32,566 nt of DNA, taken from contig SCRF01000057.1 in NCBI GenBank assembly GCA_004322005.1, positions 1 to 32,566 of the forward strand, in the 5' to 3' direction. Positions 9,316-17,246 of this stretch are shown piece by piece. Within the stretch, counting starts at the first letter, position 1. The number at the start of each line of letters is the position of its first letter. Source of the DNA: Rhodanobacter sp. GTDB taxonomy: Bacteria > Pseudomonadota > Gammaproteobacteria > Xanthomonadales > Rhodanobacteraceae. The notes under the pieces are model-generated. The model saw nothing but the letters and a program-made list of their open reading frames with translations, ran no database searches and was not told where the DNA came from. The position numbers were made by a program, and so were the translations under genes.

Positions 9316-9350
9316 GAAAAAAGCGGGGCGCCGAAGCGGCCCGCTTTTTT
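9316..9350 (-). terminator. Rho-independent terminator of icd
   Basis: AAAAAAGCGGG and CCCGCTTTTTT flank an inner GCCG-AAG-CGGC stem, giving a long GC hairpin followed by a T run when read on the minus strand. It begins about 20 nt after the icd stop. Its symmetry would also allow termination from the other side. Confidence 0.9.
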
Positions 9351-9369
9351 GCCGTCCGAACGGGGCGGG

Positions 9370-10629
9370 CTACATCGCCGCGATCAGCGCGTCGCCGAAC
9401 TCCGAGCACTTCACTTCCCGGGCGCCTTCCATCATGCGGGCGAAGTCGTAGGTGACGGTCTTGGCGGCGATCACCTTGTCCATCGCCGCGATGACCGCAT
9501 CGGCCGCCTCGTTCCAGCCCAGATGCCGCAGCAGCAGCTCGCCGGAGAGGATCAGCGAACCGGGGTTGACCTTGTCCTGGCCGGCGTACTTCGGCGCGGT
9601 GCCGTGGGTTGCCTCGAACACCGCGTGGCCGGTGACGTAGTTGATGTTGCCGCCCGGCGCGATGCCGATGCCGCCGACTTCCGCCGCCAGCGCGTCGGAG
9701 ATGTAGTCGCCGTTCAAGTTCAGCGTGGCGACCACGTCGTACTCGGCGGCGCGGGTCATGATCTGCTGCAGGAACGCATCGGCGATCACGTCCTTGACCA
9801 CGATCTCGCGGCCGGTGTCCGGATTCTTGAAGCTCATCCACGGGCCGCCGTCGACTTCCACCGCACCGAACTCGTTCTTCGCCAGCGCATAGCCCCAGTC
9901 GCGGAACGCGCCCTCGGTGAACTTCATGATGTTGCCCTTGTGCACCAGCGTCACCGAGCGGCGATCGTTGTCGACCGCGTACTTCAACGCCGCGCGCATC
10001 AGCCGCTCGGTGCCGTCTCTGGAGACCGGCTTGATGCCGATGCCGGAGCACTCGGGGAAGCGGATCTTCTTGTAGCGGTCCGGGAAATGCTCCTTCATCA
10101 GCGCCATGAATTTCGCCACCTCGGGCGTGCCTTCGGCGAATTCGATGCCGGCGTAGATGTCTTCGGTATTCTCGCGGAAGATCACCATGTCCACCGCCTC
10201 GGGTTTCTTTACCGGCGAGGGCACGCCCTTGAACCAGCGCACCGGGCGCAGGCAGGTGTACAGGTCCAGTTGCTGGCGCAGCGCCACGTTGAGTGAGCGG
10301 ATGCCGCCGCCGATCGGCGTGGTCAGCGGACCCTTGATCGAAACCAGATAGTCGCGGCAGGCCTGCACGGTTTCGTCCGGCAGCCAGCTGCCGGTTTCGT
10401 TGAAGGCCTTCTCGCCGGCGAGCACTTCCATCCAGTGGATCGTGCGCCTGCCGCCGTAGGCCTTGGCCACCGCCGCATCCAGCACGCGTACCGAGGCACG
10501 CCAGATGTCCGGGCCGATGCCGTCGCCTTCGATGAACGGCACGATCGGGTTGTCCGGCACGGTGAGCTTGCCGTCGGCAAGGGTGATCCTGGCGCCGTCG
10601 GCCGGCACGCTGGGTCTGTGGTCAGTCAT
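9370..10629 (-). CDS. icd: NADP-dependent isocitrate dehydrogenase
   Basis: The 419-residue protein matches the E. coli Icd type and length. It contains [13 protein letters not shown], the substrate and phosphorylation loop [18 protein letters not shown] (serine at residue 112, the AceK target) and [14 protein letters not shown]. Further on are the catalytic lysine and aspartate region ([28 protein letters not shown]) and the coenzyme segment [19 protein letters not shown]. It converts isocitrate to 2-oxoglutarate and CO2 with NADP. The start at 10629 follows CAGGAG 6 nt upstream; 10656 would add nine unrelated residues. Its regulator gene aceK lies next downstream. Confidence 0.96.
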   Translation of the reverse strand: MTDHRPSVPADGARITLADGKLTVPDNPIVPFIEGDGIGPDIWRASVRVLDAAVAKAYGGRRTIHWMEVLAGEKAFNETGSWLPDETVQACRDYLVSIKGPLTTPIGGGIRSLNVALRQQLDLYTCLRPVRWFKGVPSPVKKPEAVDMVIFRENTEDIYAGIEFAEGTPEVAKFMALMKEHFPDRYKKIRFPECSGIGIKPVSRDGTERLMRAALKYAVDNDRRSVTLVHKGNIMKFTEGAFRDWGYALAKNEFGAVEVDGGPWMSFKNPDTGREIVVKDVIADAFLQQIMTRAAEYDVVATLNLNGDYISDALAAEVGGIGIAPGGNINYVTGHAVFEATHGTAPKYAGQDKVNPGSLILSGELLLRHLGWNEAADAVIAAMDKVIAAKTVTYDFARMMEGAREVKCSEFGDALIAAM

Positions 10630-10936
10630 GGATATCTCCTGGGAAAGGCACGGCACTTATGGCGCCGGTCAGCATAAAGCACAAGCGCACGTTTTGATCC
10701 CCGATAGCTTAAGCGATCGCACCTGCCGCACTGAACGTCTGAACACGTTTCTACCTGTCATTACGGCCTGCTCGACAGCGTCGGCGTGCCAGCGGTGAGA
10801 CAACATGCCGCACACAGGCTCAAGAAAATTTCCGCGCGACCGATACCGATAACTGACGCGATTGGTACTTGCAAAGCTCGTCATCCCCCGGACTCCCCTC
10901 ACATGGTGTTCCTTCAGCAATGCACGATGACGCCAC
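10630..10936. other. Divergent intergenic region between icd and the GGDEF/EAL gene
   Basis: About 307 bases separate two divergent genes and must hold both promoters. No confident -10/-35 pair, riboswitch or conserved ORF was seen. Confidence 0.5.
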
Positions 10937-13900
10937 ATGAAGGCCGAACGGATTCTCCTGGCACTTGCCGATGTCGCCACCGCTGAAACGGTCGCCGGAC
11001 AGCTTGCGGCGGCCGGTTACCCGGTGGTGTGTGCCCGCGACGCCGCCGACGCGCTCGACCTGGCACGGGCGAACCCGCCCGCGCTGGTGCTGCTGGATCA
11101 ACAGCTGGCCGACACCGGCAGCGTTGCACTGCTGCAGCATTTCAAGGCCGATCCGCGACTGAGCGGTGCGTTCGTGGTGTTGCAGCGCTCCCCCGGCACC
11201 AGCGGTCACACCGCGCAATCGCTGCAGGCCGACGCCTGCATCCATGCGTTCAGCACCCGGATCGGGCTCGACGATCTTGTCGCCAGCTGGCTGCAGCTGC
11301 GCCGCACCGCGGCCACGCTGCAGGAACTGATCGCGCATCAGCATCCGCCACAGCTGGAAGCGGAACACGCGATCATCCTGGAACGGATTGCGCTTGGCGC
11401 GCCCCTGACCGACGTGCTCACCGAGCTGGCACGGGTCGTCGAACGGCAATGCCCCGGGACACTCTGCGCGATCCTGCAGACGGACCATGACCGCGCGCAA
11501 CTGCGCATGGGCGCCGCACCCAGCCTGCCGCCGTCATTCGCGCGGGCGGTCGACGGCATGCCGATCGGCCCGGATACCGGCTCCTGCGGCACCGCGGCGC
11601 ACGAGCGTCGCACCGTGGTAGCGACCGACATCGCCAGCGATCCACGCTGGCGGAATGGCCGGCAACTGGCGCTGGAGCACGGCCTGCGCGCCTGCACGTC
11701 GCTGCCGATGTTCGACGACGATGGCCGCGTGCTGGGCACGCTGGCCCTGTATTCGCGCACGCCGAACCAGCCGACCGCCCGGGCCGTGGATCTGCTCGAG
11801 TCGTGCGCGCACATCGCCGGCATCGCCATCGCGCGGCAGCGGGTGGAAGACAGCCGGCGCGCCGGCGCCAGCCTGCTGCACACGGCCCGGACCATCGTCG
11901 ATCTGGGCTACTGGAGCTGCGACCTGCAGACCGGCCACATGGTGTGGTCGGCGGACGCCTGCCGCCTGTTCGGCGTTGCCGCGCAGGCACTGGACGGCAG
12001 CGCCAAGGCATTTCTCGCCAGCGTTCATCCGGAGGATCGCGACCGCGTGCGGCAGGCCACTTCCCGGGCGATCGATGGCCGGCAGCCGGTCGAGACCGAA
12101 TACCGCATCTGCCGGCCCGACGGCGTCGAGCGCGTGATGTTCTCGCGCTGCGACGTGGTGCGCGCCGACGACGGCACCACGCTGCGCGTGGCCGGGGTGG
12201 TGATGGACGTCACCGTGGCGCGGCGCACCGCCTCCGCCCTGAGCGAAAGCGAGCAGCGCTACCAGTCGCTGTTCTCGCAGAATCCGGACGCGGTCTATTC
12301 GCTCGACCTCGACGGAAATTTCCTCAGCGTCAACCCGGCCTTTACCCGCCTCACCGGCTACAGCGAGCAGGAGATCCGCGAACTCGGGGCTCGGCCGCTG
12401 GTATCGGCGACATCGACCCCGCTGACCGACGCCCAATTCAGCCGGGCGGCCGGGGGCCAGGCGGTCACCTATGAAGCGGAATGCATCGCCAAGGACGGTC
12501 GCCGGTTCCAGGCGATGGTCACCAACGTGCCGATCGTGGTGGACGGGCGGATCGTGGGCGTCTATGGCATCGCCAAGGACATCACCGAGCGCAAGCGCGC
12601 CGAGGAACACCTGCGGGCAACCCGCGAACGCATGCAGATGGCCAGCCAGATGGCGCGCCTGGGGGGCTGGGAGATCAGCGTGCGGGGCGATCGGGTGAGC
12701 TGGTCGGACGAGGTCTGCGCCATCTTCGAACTGCCGCCCGGAACCCTGCCGAGCAAGGGCGACGGCCTGCGCCGCTACGCGCCGGAATACCGTGCCCGCG
12801 CGCACGCCCTGTTCATGGCCTGCGCACGCGACGGCACCCCGTTCGACGAGGAACTGCAGATCGTCGCCGCGCACGGGCGCCGGGTGTGGGTGCGCAGCAT
12901 CGGCCAGGCGGTGCGCGACGAAAGCGGCGCCGTGGTGCGGGTGCAAGGCGTGCTGCAGGACATCACCTCGCGCAAGGTCGACGAGCAGAAGATCCAGCAC
13001 CTCGCGTTCTACGACCCGCTCACCGGCCTGCCCAATCGCCAGCTGCTGCTCGACCGGCTGCAGCAGGCGCTGACCTCGCACGCACGCAGCGGGAGATGCG
13101 GCGCGCTGCTGTTCATCGACATGGACAACTTCAAGGCGCTCAACGACACGCTCGGCCACGCCAAGGGCGACCAGCAGCTGATCGAGGTGGCGCGCCGGCT
13201 GGGCAGCCTGATCCGCAACAACGACACCGTGGCGCGGCTGGGCGGCGACGAATTCGTGGTGATGCTGGAAGGTCTGGACGGCAGCCTCGCCAAGGCCGCG
13301 ATCCAGGCCAAGTCGATCGCCGAAACCCTGCTTGCCGCGCTCGGCCTCTCCTATCAGCTGGACAGTTTCAACCATCACGGCTCGGCCAGCATCGGCGTCA
13401 CGCTGTTCCACGATACCGGCGACAGCACCCACGAACTGCTCAAGCGCGCCGACATGGCGATGTACCAGGCCAAGGCCGCCGGCCGCAACACCGTGTGCTT
13501 CTTCGACCCGAATATGCAGGCTGCCGTCAACGCCCGCGTGGCGCTGGAAGCGGATCTGCGCGAAGGCCTGCAACACCAGCATTTCCAGCTGTTCTACCAG
13601 CCCCAGGTGGACCGCTCGGGCCGCACCACCGGCGTCGAGGCGCTGCTGCGCTGGAACCACCCGCGCCGCGGCCTGATCTACCCGGATGCCTTCATCGCGC
13701 TGGCCGAGGAAACCCGGCTGATCCTGCCCCTGGGCCAGTGGGTGCTGGAAACCGCCTGCCGGCAGCTGGCCACGTGGTCGAGCGTACCGGCCCGGGCGGG
13801 CCTCGACATATCGGTCAACGTCAGCGCCCGCCAGTTCCATCATCGCGGCTTCGTGCAGCAGGTGATCGACACCCTCGAGCGCAGCGGCGCGAATCCGGCC

Positions 13901-14311
13901 CGACTCAAGCTGGAGCTGACCGAAAGCCTGCTGCTGACCGACGTCGACGAGGTGGTCGAGAAGATGACCACGCTCAAGGCCCGCGGCGTGGGCTTTTCGC
14001 TGGACGACTTCGGCACCGGCTATTCGTCGCTGTCCTACCTGAAACGCCTGCCGCTGGACGAACTGAAGATCGACCGCTCCTTCGTCAACGACGTGCTGAC
14101 CGACGCCAACGATGCCGTGATCGTGCGCAGCATCGTGGCGCTCGGCCAGAGCCTGGGCCTGACGGTGCTGGCCGAAGGCGTGGAAACCGAGGGGCAGCGC
14201 GATTTCCTCACGCGGCACGACTGCCATGCCCACCAGGGCTACCTGTTCTCCCGGCCGATACCGGTCGACCAGTTCGAAACCTGGTTCGCGCGGCAGGCGC
14301 TGGCGGCGTGA
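10937..14311 (+). CDS. Multi-sensor cyclic-di-GMP protein (REC-like, GAF, three PAS, GGDEF, EAL)
   Basis: The 1124-residue cytoplasmic protein has no transmembrane segment. In order it has a receiver-like domain (1-120, acceptor-like D54, weak C-terminal conservation), a GAF domain (about 145-300), and three PAS/PAC units (about 310-430, 440-560, 565-685). A GGDEF domain (motif intact at 769-773) and an EAL domain (EALLRW from 901, then ELTESLLL, DDFGTGYSSLSYLK and AEGVET) follow. RNND lies five residues before GGDEF, as expected for an RxxD inhibitory I-site. Both active sites look intact, so it may make and degrade c-di-GMP. The ATG at 10937 lacks a strong ribosome-binding site but begins the receiver domain. 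Confidence 0.9.
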   Translation: MKAERILLALADVATAETVAGQLAAAGYPVVCARDAADALDLARANPPALVLLDQQLADTGSVALLQHFKADPRLSGAFVVLQRSPGTSGHTAQSLQADACIHAFSTRIGLDDLVASWLQLRRTAATLQELIAHQHPPQLEAEHAIILERIALGAPLTDVLTELARVVERQCPGTLCAILQTDHDRAQLRMGAAPSLPPSFARAVDGMPIGPDTGSCGTAAHERRTVVATDIASDPRWRNGRQLALEHGLRACTSLPMFDDDGRVLGTLALYSRTPNQPTARAVDLLESCAHIAGIAIARQRVEDSRRAGASLLHTARTIVDLGYWSCDLQTGHMVWSADACRLFGVAAQALDGSAKAFLASVHPEDRDRVRQATSRAIDGRQPVETEYRICRPDGVERVMFSRCDVVRADDGTTLRVAGVVMDVTVARRTASALSESEQRYQSLFSQNPDAVYSLDLDGNFLSVNPAFTRLTGYSEQEIRELGARPLVSATSTPLTDAQFSRAAGGQAVTYEAECIAKDGRRFQAMVTNVPIVVDGRIVGVYGIAKDITERKRAEEHLRATRERMQMASQMARLGGWEISVRGDRVSWSDEVCAIFELPPGTLPSKGDGLRRYAPEYRARAHALFMACARDGTPFDEELQIVAAHGRRVWVRSIGQAVRDESGAVVRVQGVLQDITSRKVDEQKIQHLAFYDPLTGLPNRQLLLDRLQQALTSHARSGRCGALLFIDMDNFKALNDTLGHAKGDQQLIEVARRLGSLIRNNDTVARLGGDEFVVMLEGLDGSLAKAAIQAKSIAETLLAALGLSYQLDSFNHHGSASIGVTLFHDTGDSTHELLKRADMAMYQAKAAGRNTVCFFDPNMQAAVNARVALEADLREGLQHQHFQLFYQPQVDRSGRTTGVEALLRWNHPRRGLIYPDAFIALAEETRLILPLGQWVLETACRQLATWSSVPARAGLDISVNVSARQFHHRGFVQQVIDTLERSGANPARLKLELTESLLLTDVDEVVEKMTTLKARGVGFSLDDFGTGYSSLSYLKRLPLDELKIDRSFVNDVLTDANDAVIVRSIVALGQSLGLTVLAEGVETEGQRDFLTRHDCHAHQGYLFSRPIPVDQFETWFARQALAA

Positions 14312-14435
14312 TCGGGCGGGTGCCGCATGGGCGCTGACCGCCGGCGATGGCAGAGCGAAAATCAGCGCATCATCCGGGCAGGTAGCGTTCCGCATCCGTC
14401 CGCACATCAAGCCGCCTCGTATAGCCCCAGCACCT

Positions 14436-14508
14436 GTAGGAGCGCACCCTGTGCGCGAAAGCTCTTTGGGCAGCCGTGACAAGAGCCATCGCGCACAAGG
14501 TGCGCTCC
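14436..14508. repeat. REP inverted pair after the GGDEF/EAL gene
   Basis: The left arm, GTAGGAGCGCACCC through GCTCTT (14436-14466), pairs with AAGAGCCATCGCGCAC through GCGCTCC (14481-14508) with minor mismatches. It lies in the 249-base gap 14312-14560 and probably ends the upstream transcript. I see nothing else in that gap. Confidence 0.85.
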
Positions 14509-14560
14509 AAGTGCCAGTTGTTCGATATTTCCACGAGTGGGCGACATCCTCCGGGCACCG

Positions 14561-14692
14561 TTAGGATCGCGGTCGGCCGATAAAAACCAGGGCGCGATCC
14601 ACGCCTTACACCATGGGTTGATCGCGGGCGTGTGTGCAGGCGACGTACAGCAAATGGCGTTCGATGAAGGTATCGACGATGCGCAAGTCCAT
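14561..14692 (-). pseudogene. Remnant of a UvrD-like helicase C-terminus
   Basis: The minus-strand frame starting at 14692 encodes 28 codons containing ERHLLYVACTHARD. That closely resembles the conserved UvrD/Rep C-terminal motif (LLYVACTRARD). A TAA at 14606-14608 interrupts the frame, and weaker similarity (GVDRALVF) may continue to the next stop at 14561. Its ATG overlaps the stop of the AAA ATPase gene (TGATG). This is either a decayed helicase end or, less likely, a short coupled ORF. Confidence 0.5.
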
Positions 14693-15876
14693 CAGTGTTT
14701 GAACTCAGGAATGGCGCGCACCATGAACTCGTCAAACAGCGGCACGGTGAACGCCATGTCGCCGTGCGCCGGGCTATAGATCATCCCTTTCTTGATCAAC
14801 TTGGCGCGCACGGGCCCTAGTGCATTGACCTTTACACCCAGCACGTCGGCGATGTCACTGGTGCGGTGGGCATCGGGACCAAGCTCTGCCATGGCCCGCA
14901 AGAAGTGCTTTTCGCCGGGCGTCAGACGTTCGTATCGGACGCGAAAGAAGTTCTGATCCAGCCGCGGAATGACGGCTGCCGTAGCCCGATTCACCGTATC
15001 GAGCGCGATCAAACTGGAACACGCCAGGTTCCACGACTGGTAGCCCCATTCCTGCAGAAAATAGGGATAGCCCTTGGTCAACCGGAAAATTTCCTCCAGA
15101 GCATCCGGCTCGAAAGAGACGGCAGCCGCCTGCGCGGGGTCCTGCAATGCCTTGGCCGCATCCGCCTGCGACAGCGCACCAATATCGGGAAAGGCAAACA
15201 ACCGCTCGGCATACGACTTCGACTCGCCCGCCAGACCGGGAAGGATCGGCAGGCCGGCACCCAGCAACACCATGGGCAGCTGTCGCTGCTGCACCTTGTG
15301 CATGGCCATGATCAGCGCGCCCAACTCCTTGGAGTTGAAGTACTGCACCTCGTCGATCAGCACGGCTACCGCGCTGCCGCGCTCCTTGGCGGCCTCGGCG
15401 ACTGCCAGAAACAGGTCCGGCAAGTCGATTTCCAGGTCACCGCTGTCCGCCACGCCCTTCTCCGGATCGATATCCAGCCCGATATCGACGTCACCTACCG
15501 TGACCTTGATGGCACCGACAAAGCTGCGCAGCACCGCCAGCCCGCGCCGGACCTTGTCACCAGCACCGGCAAGCCGATCCAGATCGAACAGAAGGCGCCG
15601 CAGATACGGCGCCAGGACGGGGCCAAGGCGCTTGTCCTCGTGGGCCTCGATGGCGATCGTGCGATAGTCCTGCGCGTCAGCCATGCGTTCGATTTCATTG
15701 AGCAACACGGTCTTGCCGACACCGCGCAGACCGGTCAGCAGCATGCTTTTTTCGGGGCGGCCGAGCTTTACCCGCCCCAGTAGGATCCGCGCCTGTTCCA
15801 ACACGGGATCGCGCCCCACCAGCTCCGGCGGCGGCGCGCCAGCTCCAGGGGAAAAAGGATTCTTGATCGGATCCAT
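14692..15876 (-). CDS. AAA ATPase (AAA_16/ORC-like) with C-terminal winged helix
   Basis: The 394-residue P-loop ATPase has Walker A GLRGVGKT at residues 49-56 and Walker B AVLIDEVQYF around 171-180. A sensor-type stretch (MVLLGAGLPILP) follows, and a C-terminal DNA-binding-like region (HRTSDIADVLGVKVNALGPVRAKLIKKGMI) has the look of a winged helix. The family is widespread as a stand-alone ATP-binding protein with no firm function. The start at 15876 (MDPIKNPFSP) is preferred because it matches the usual N-terminus and follows a GGGGG stretch; 15927 is the upstream alternative. It is flanked by remnants of defence-type helicases, so a defence or mobile-element role is possible. Confidence 0.85.
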   Translation of the reverse strand: MDPIKNPFSPGAGAPPPELVGRDPVLEQARILLGRVKLGRPEKSMLLTGLRGVGKTVLLNEIERMADAQDYRTIAIEAHEDKRLGPVLAPYLRRLLFDLDRLAGAGDKVRRGLAVLRSFVGAIKVTVGDVDIGLDIDPEKGVADSGDLEIDLPDLFLAVAEAAKERGSAVAVLIDEVQYFNSKELGALIMAMHKVQQRQLPMVLLGAGLPILPGLAGESKSYAERLFAFPDIGALSQADAAKALQDPAQAAAVSFEPDALEEIFRLTKGYPYFLQEWGYQSWNLACSSLIALDTVNRATAAVIPRLDQNFFRVRYERLTPGEKHFLRAMAELGPDAHRTSDIADVLGVKVNALGPVRAKLIKKGMIYSPAHGDMAFTVPLFDEFMVRAIPEFKH

Positions 15877-15904
15877 CACAGGCCCCCAGGGATTTCTAGC
15901 CAAA

Positions 15905-15924
15905 TATAGCCGCATGTCGCTATA
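15905..15924. promoter_or_regulatory. Palindrome upstream of the AAA ATPase gene
   Basis: TATAGC and GCTATA arms surround CGCATGTC. The element lies about 30-50 nt upstream of the ATPase start at 15876, in a locally AT-rich patch. Position and symmetry suit an operator overlapping the promoter, but no regulator is identified. Confidence 0.4.
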
Positions 15925-15939
15925 CATAGATAGACTTTG

Positions 15940-16221
15940 CTAGGAACCTGTCGGGCTTTTGCCACGGCCTTTCTTCGGCATTTTCTTGCCGATGTGTTTC
16001 CACAGCTCGCGGAATTTGGGCATCTCGTTGCCGGCCACTGGCACGCGCAGCAGCCTGACGATGCCGCATTCGATAGCGTCCGTCATCGAGAAGTCGCTCG
16101 TCGTCCACGGAAACAACGTGTCTTCGGCATAGCCGGAACCGCTCACGAAGAACGGCGTGGCGGACAGGGTCATGACGCAATTGACGCCGAGTTGGCGATT
16201 GACAACTTCCAGCCCCGAACA
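15940..16221 (-). pseudogene. Fragment of a type III-restriction-like DEAD/DEAH helicase
   Basis: The frame reads VNRQLGVNCVMTLSATPFF, then GSGYAEDTLFPWT, SDFSMTDAIECGIV, RVPVAGNEMPKFRELW and MPKKGRGKS. From memory this corresponds to an internal block around motif III (SATP) of about 1000-residue Res-type helicases (BPTD_3080-like restriction proteins). Only about 90 codons remain. The Walker A half is missing and the frame stops soon after MPKKGRG, so this is a decayed gene. An ATG-initiated 77-codon ORF inside it (16173-15940) is probably not functional. Confidence 0.65.
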
Positions 16222-16300
16222 CCATCCCCCGCAAAATCTCAGTCCATGAGATGATCCAGGCTTACGTTGCGCATGGACGAATCCTTCAGGGGGATACGCA

Positions 16301-16819
16301 ATGCAACGGCGCCACTTTCTCGCTCACCTGTCGCAGACACTGGCCACTCTCGGCCTGCTGCCCGCTGCGTCCAGCGCGCACCCACTCCCCGGTACCACGA
16401 AACGCCTGCACCTGCAGGACTGCCGCATCGCCGGCAGTCAGTACTACGACGCCCACGCCGTGCTGCCGCAACTGCACCCCGGCGACCCGCTGCAGCTGCG
16501 CCGCCAGCACAACAACCCCCACGACGACCGCGCCATCGCAGTGCTCTGGCGCGAGCGCAAACTCGGCTATCTGCCCCGCCTGGACAACACTGTTGCCGCA
16601 TCCCTGCTCGACCGCGCGCACGAACTCCATGCAGAAGTCATCGGCATCGACGATCTGCAAGAGGGGTGGGAGCCGGTGCGGTTGCGGGTGTGGATTCACT
16701 ATCGGAACGGCGCATCAAGCCGTCCGACCACGTCCGCAAAAAATCCCGCCGACCTGCGGCAAGCGATGTCAGCACACGGCAAAGCAGCCCTTGGTTCAAA
16801 CCGATCGACGTATACTTGA
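16301..16819 (+). CDS. HIRAN-domain protein with Tat-like signal
   Basis: The 172-residue protein begins MQRRHFLAHLSQTLATLGLL, a twin-arginine-like signal with an ASSAHP cleavage region near residue 27. A HIRAN domain follows at about residues 35-135 (HNNPHDDRAIAVLWRERKLGYLPR, then NTVAASLLDRA). HIRAN domains bind DNA 3' ends in HLTF-type helicases, but small stand-alone versions with an RR-F-L leader occur in this lineage and their function is unknown. Residues after about 140 are low in similarity and may be an added tail. Confidence 0.75.
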   Translation: MQRRHFLAHLSQTLATLGLLPAASSAHPLPGTTKRLHLQDCRIAGSQYYDAHAVLPQLHPGDPLQLRRQHNNPHDDRAIAVLWRERKLGYLPRLDNTVAASLLDRAHELHAEVIGIDDLQEGWEPVRLRVWIHYRNGASSRPTTSAKNPADLRQAMSAHGKAALGSNRSTYT

Positions 16820-16855
16820 AATCACATTTGCACGTCACCGCCAACGAGGCCCGCC

Positions 16856-17104
16856 ATGCAATCGAAACTTACTCTACGCATCGACGAGCGACTCATCCGG
16901 CGAGCCAAGCAGCAGGCACAAGCCAGGGGAACTTCCGTCTCCGCACTGGTAGCCGGCTATTTCATTGCTCTGGGTGCGGAGCAGAACGGTCGAGAGCCGA
17001 CGCCGATCGCGCAGCGCCTCCGCGGCGTACTGCACGACGCATCGGTCAGTCGGGAAACCTACCGCGAACATCTGCAGGAAAAGCACGAAATCCAAAAAAG
17101 TTAG
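16856..17104 (+). CDS. Ribbon-helix-helix antitoxin, DUF6364 type
   Basis: The 82-residue protein starts KLTLRIDERLIRRAKQQA, then GTSVSALVAGYF. This is the beta-strand plus two-helix pattern of MetJ/Arc DNA-binding antitoxins of the DUF6364 kind, whose usual partner is a PIN toxin. A C-terminal tail (from about residue 45) would wrap the toxin. A TATACT at 16811-16816 may be its -10 box. Its PIN partner starts 142 nt downstream, far wider than the usual overlap, and the gap holds the crRNA-like element described separately. Confidence 0.85.
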   Translation: MQSKLTLRIDERLIRRAKQQAQARGTSVSALVAGYFIALGAEQNGREPTPIAQRLRGVLHDASVSRETYREHLQEKHEIQKS

Positions 17105-17105
17105 G

Positions 17106-17139
17106 TTCATTTGCTTTTGCTTCAGAGACATGCTCTTAT
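17106..17139 (+). promoter_or_regulatory. Candidate promoter overlapping a crRNA-like target site (TTC PAM)
   Basis: TTC (17106-17108) is followed by ATTTGCTTTTGCTTCAG (17109-17125), 16 of 17 bases identical to the start of the pseudo-spacer at 17172. The same stretch contains a possible promoter: TTGCTT at 17111-17116, 17 bp, then TGC-TCTTAT (extended -10) at 17131-17139. Transcription from it would run towards the PIN toxin and csb1. A crRNA-guided complex bound here would cover the -35 box. REP loops elsewhere in the window contain similar TTTGCTTTTG words, so common descent from a REP is the competing explanation. Confidence 0.45.
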
Positions 17140-17236
17140 GGCGATAGGGACGTCGCCGGCCCCATTGAAGTATTTGCTTTTGATTCAGCTTGTAAGCACT
17201 TGATCCAAGCCTCCGGCGACGTCCTCACTTCTGAAG
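17136..17236 (+). ncRNA. Putative CreA/CreR-like pseudo-crRNA (degenerate repeat, short spacer, weak second repeat)
   Basis: The 36 bases 17136-17171 match the array repeat at 20 positions, concentrated at the 3' end: CGGCCCCATTGAAGT against CGGCCTCATTGAAGC (13/15). Upstream, GGCGAT (17140-17145) pairs with GTCGCC (17152-17157) around a 6-nt loop, replacing the repeat's hairpin. A spacer-like segment from 17172 begins ATTTGCTTTTGATTCAG. A much weaker second repeat is suggested at about 17198-17236, with a left arm CCGGCGAC and an end reading CCTCA..TGAAG. GGACGTCGCCGG (17148-17159) and CCGGCGACGTCC (17213-17224) form a 12-bp inverted repeat. It matches the architecture of known Cascade-guiding RNAs, but no transcript is shown. 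Confidence 0.5.
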
Positions 17237-17246
17237 GAGGTCGCCC

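Noticed and set aside
11534-14482. 982-codon minus-strand frame antisense to the GGDEF/EAL gene
   Set aside because: Shadow frame; all conserved motifs are on the plus strand.
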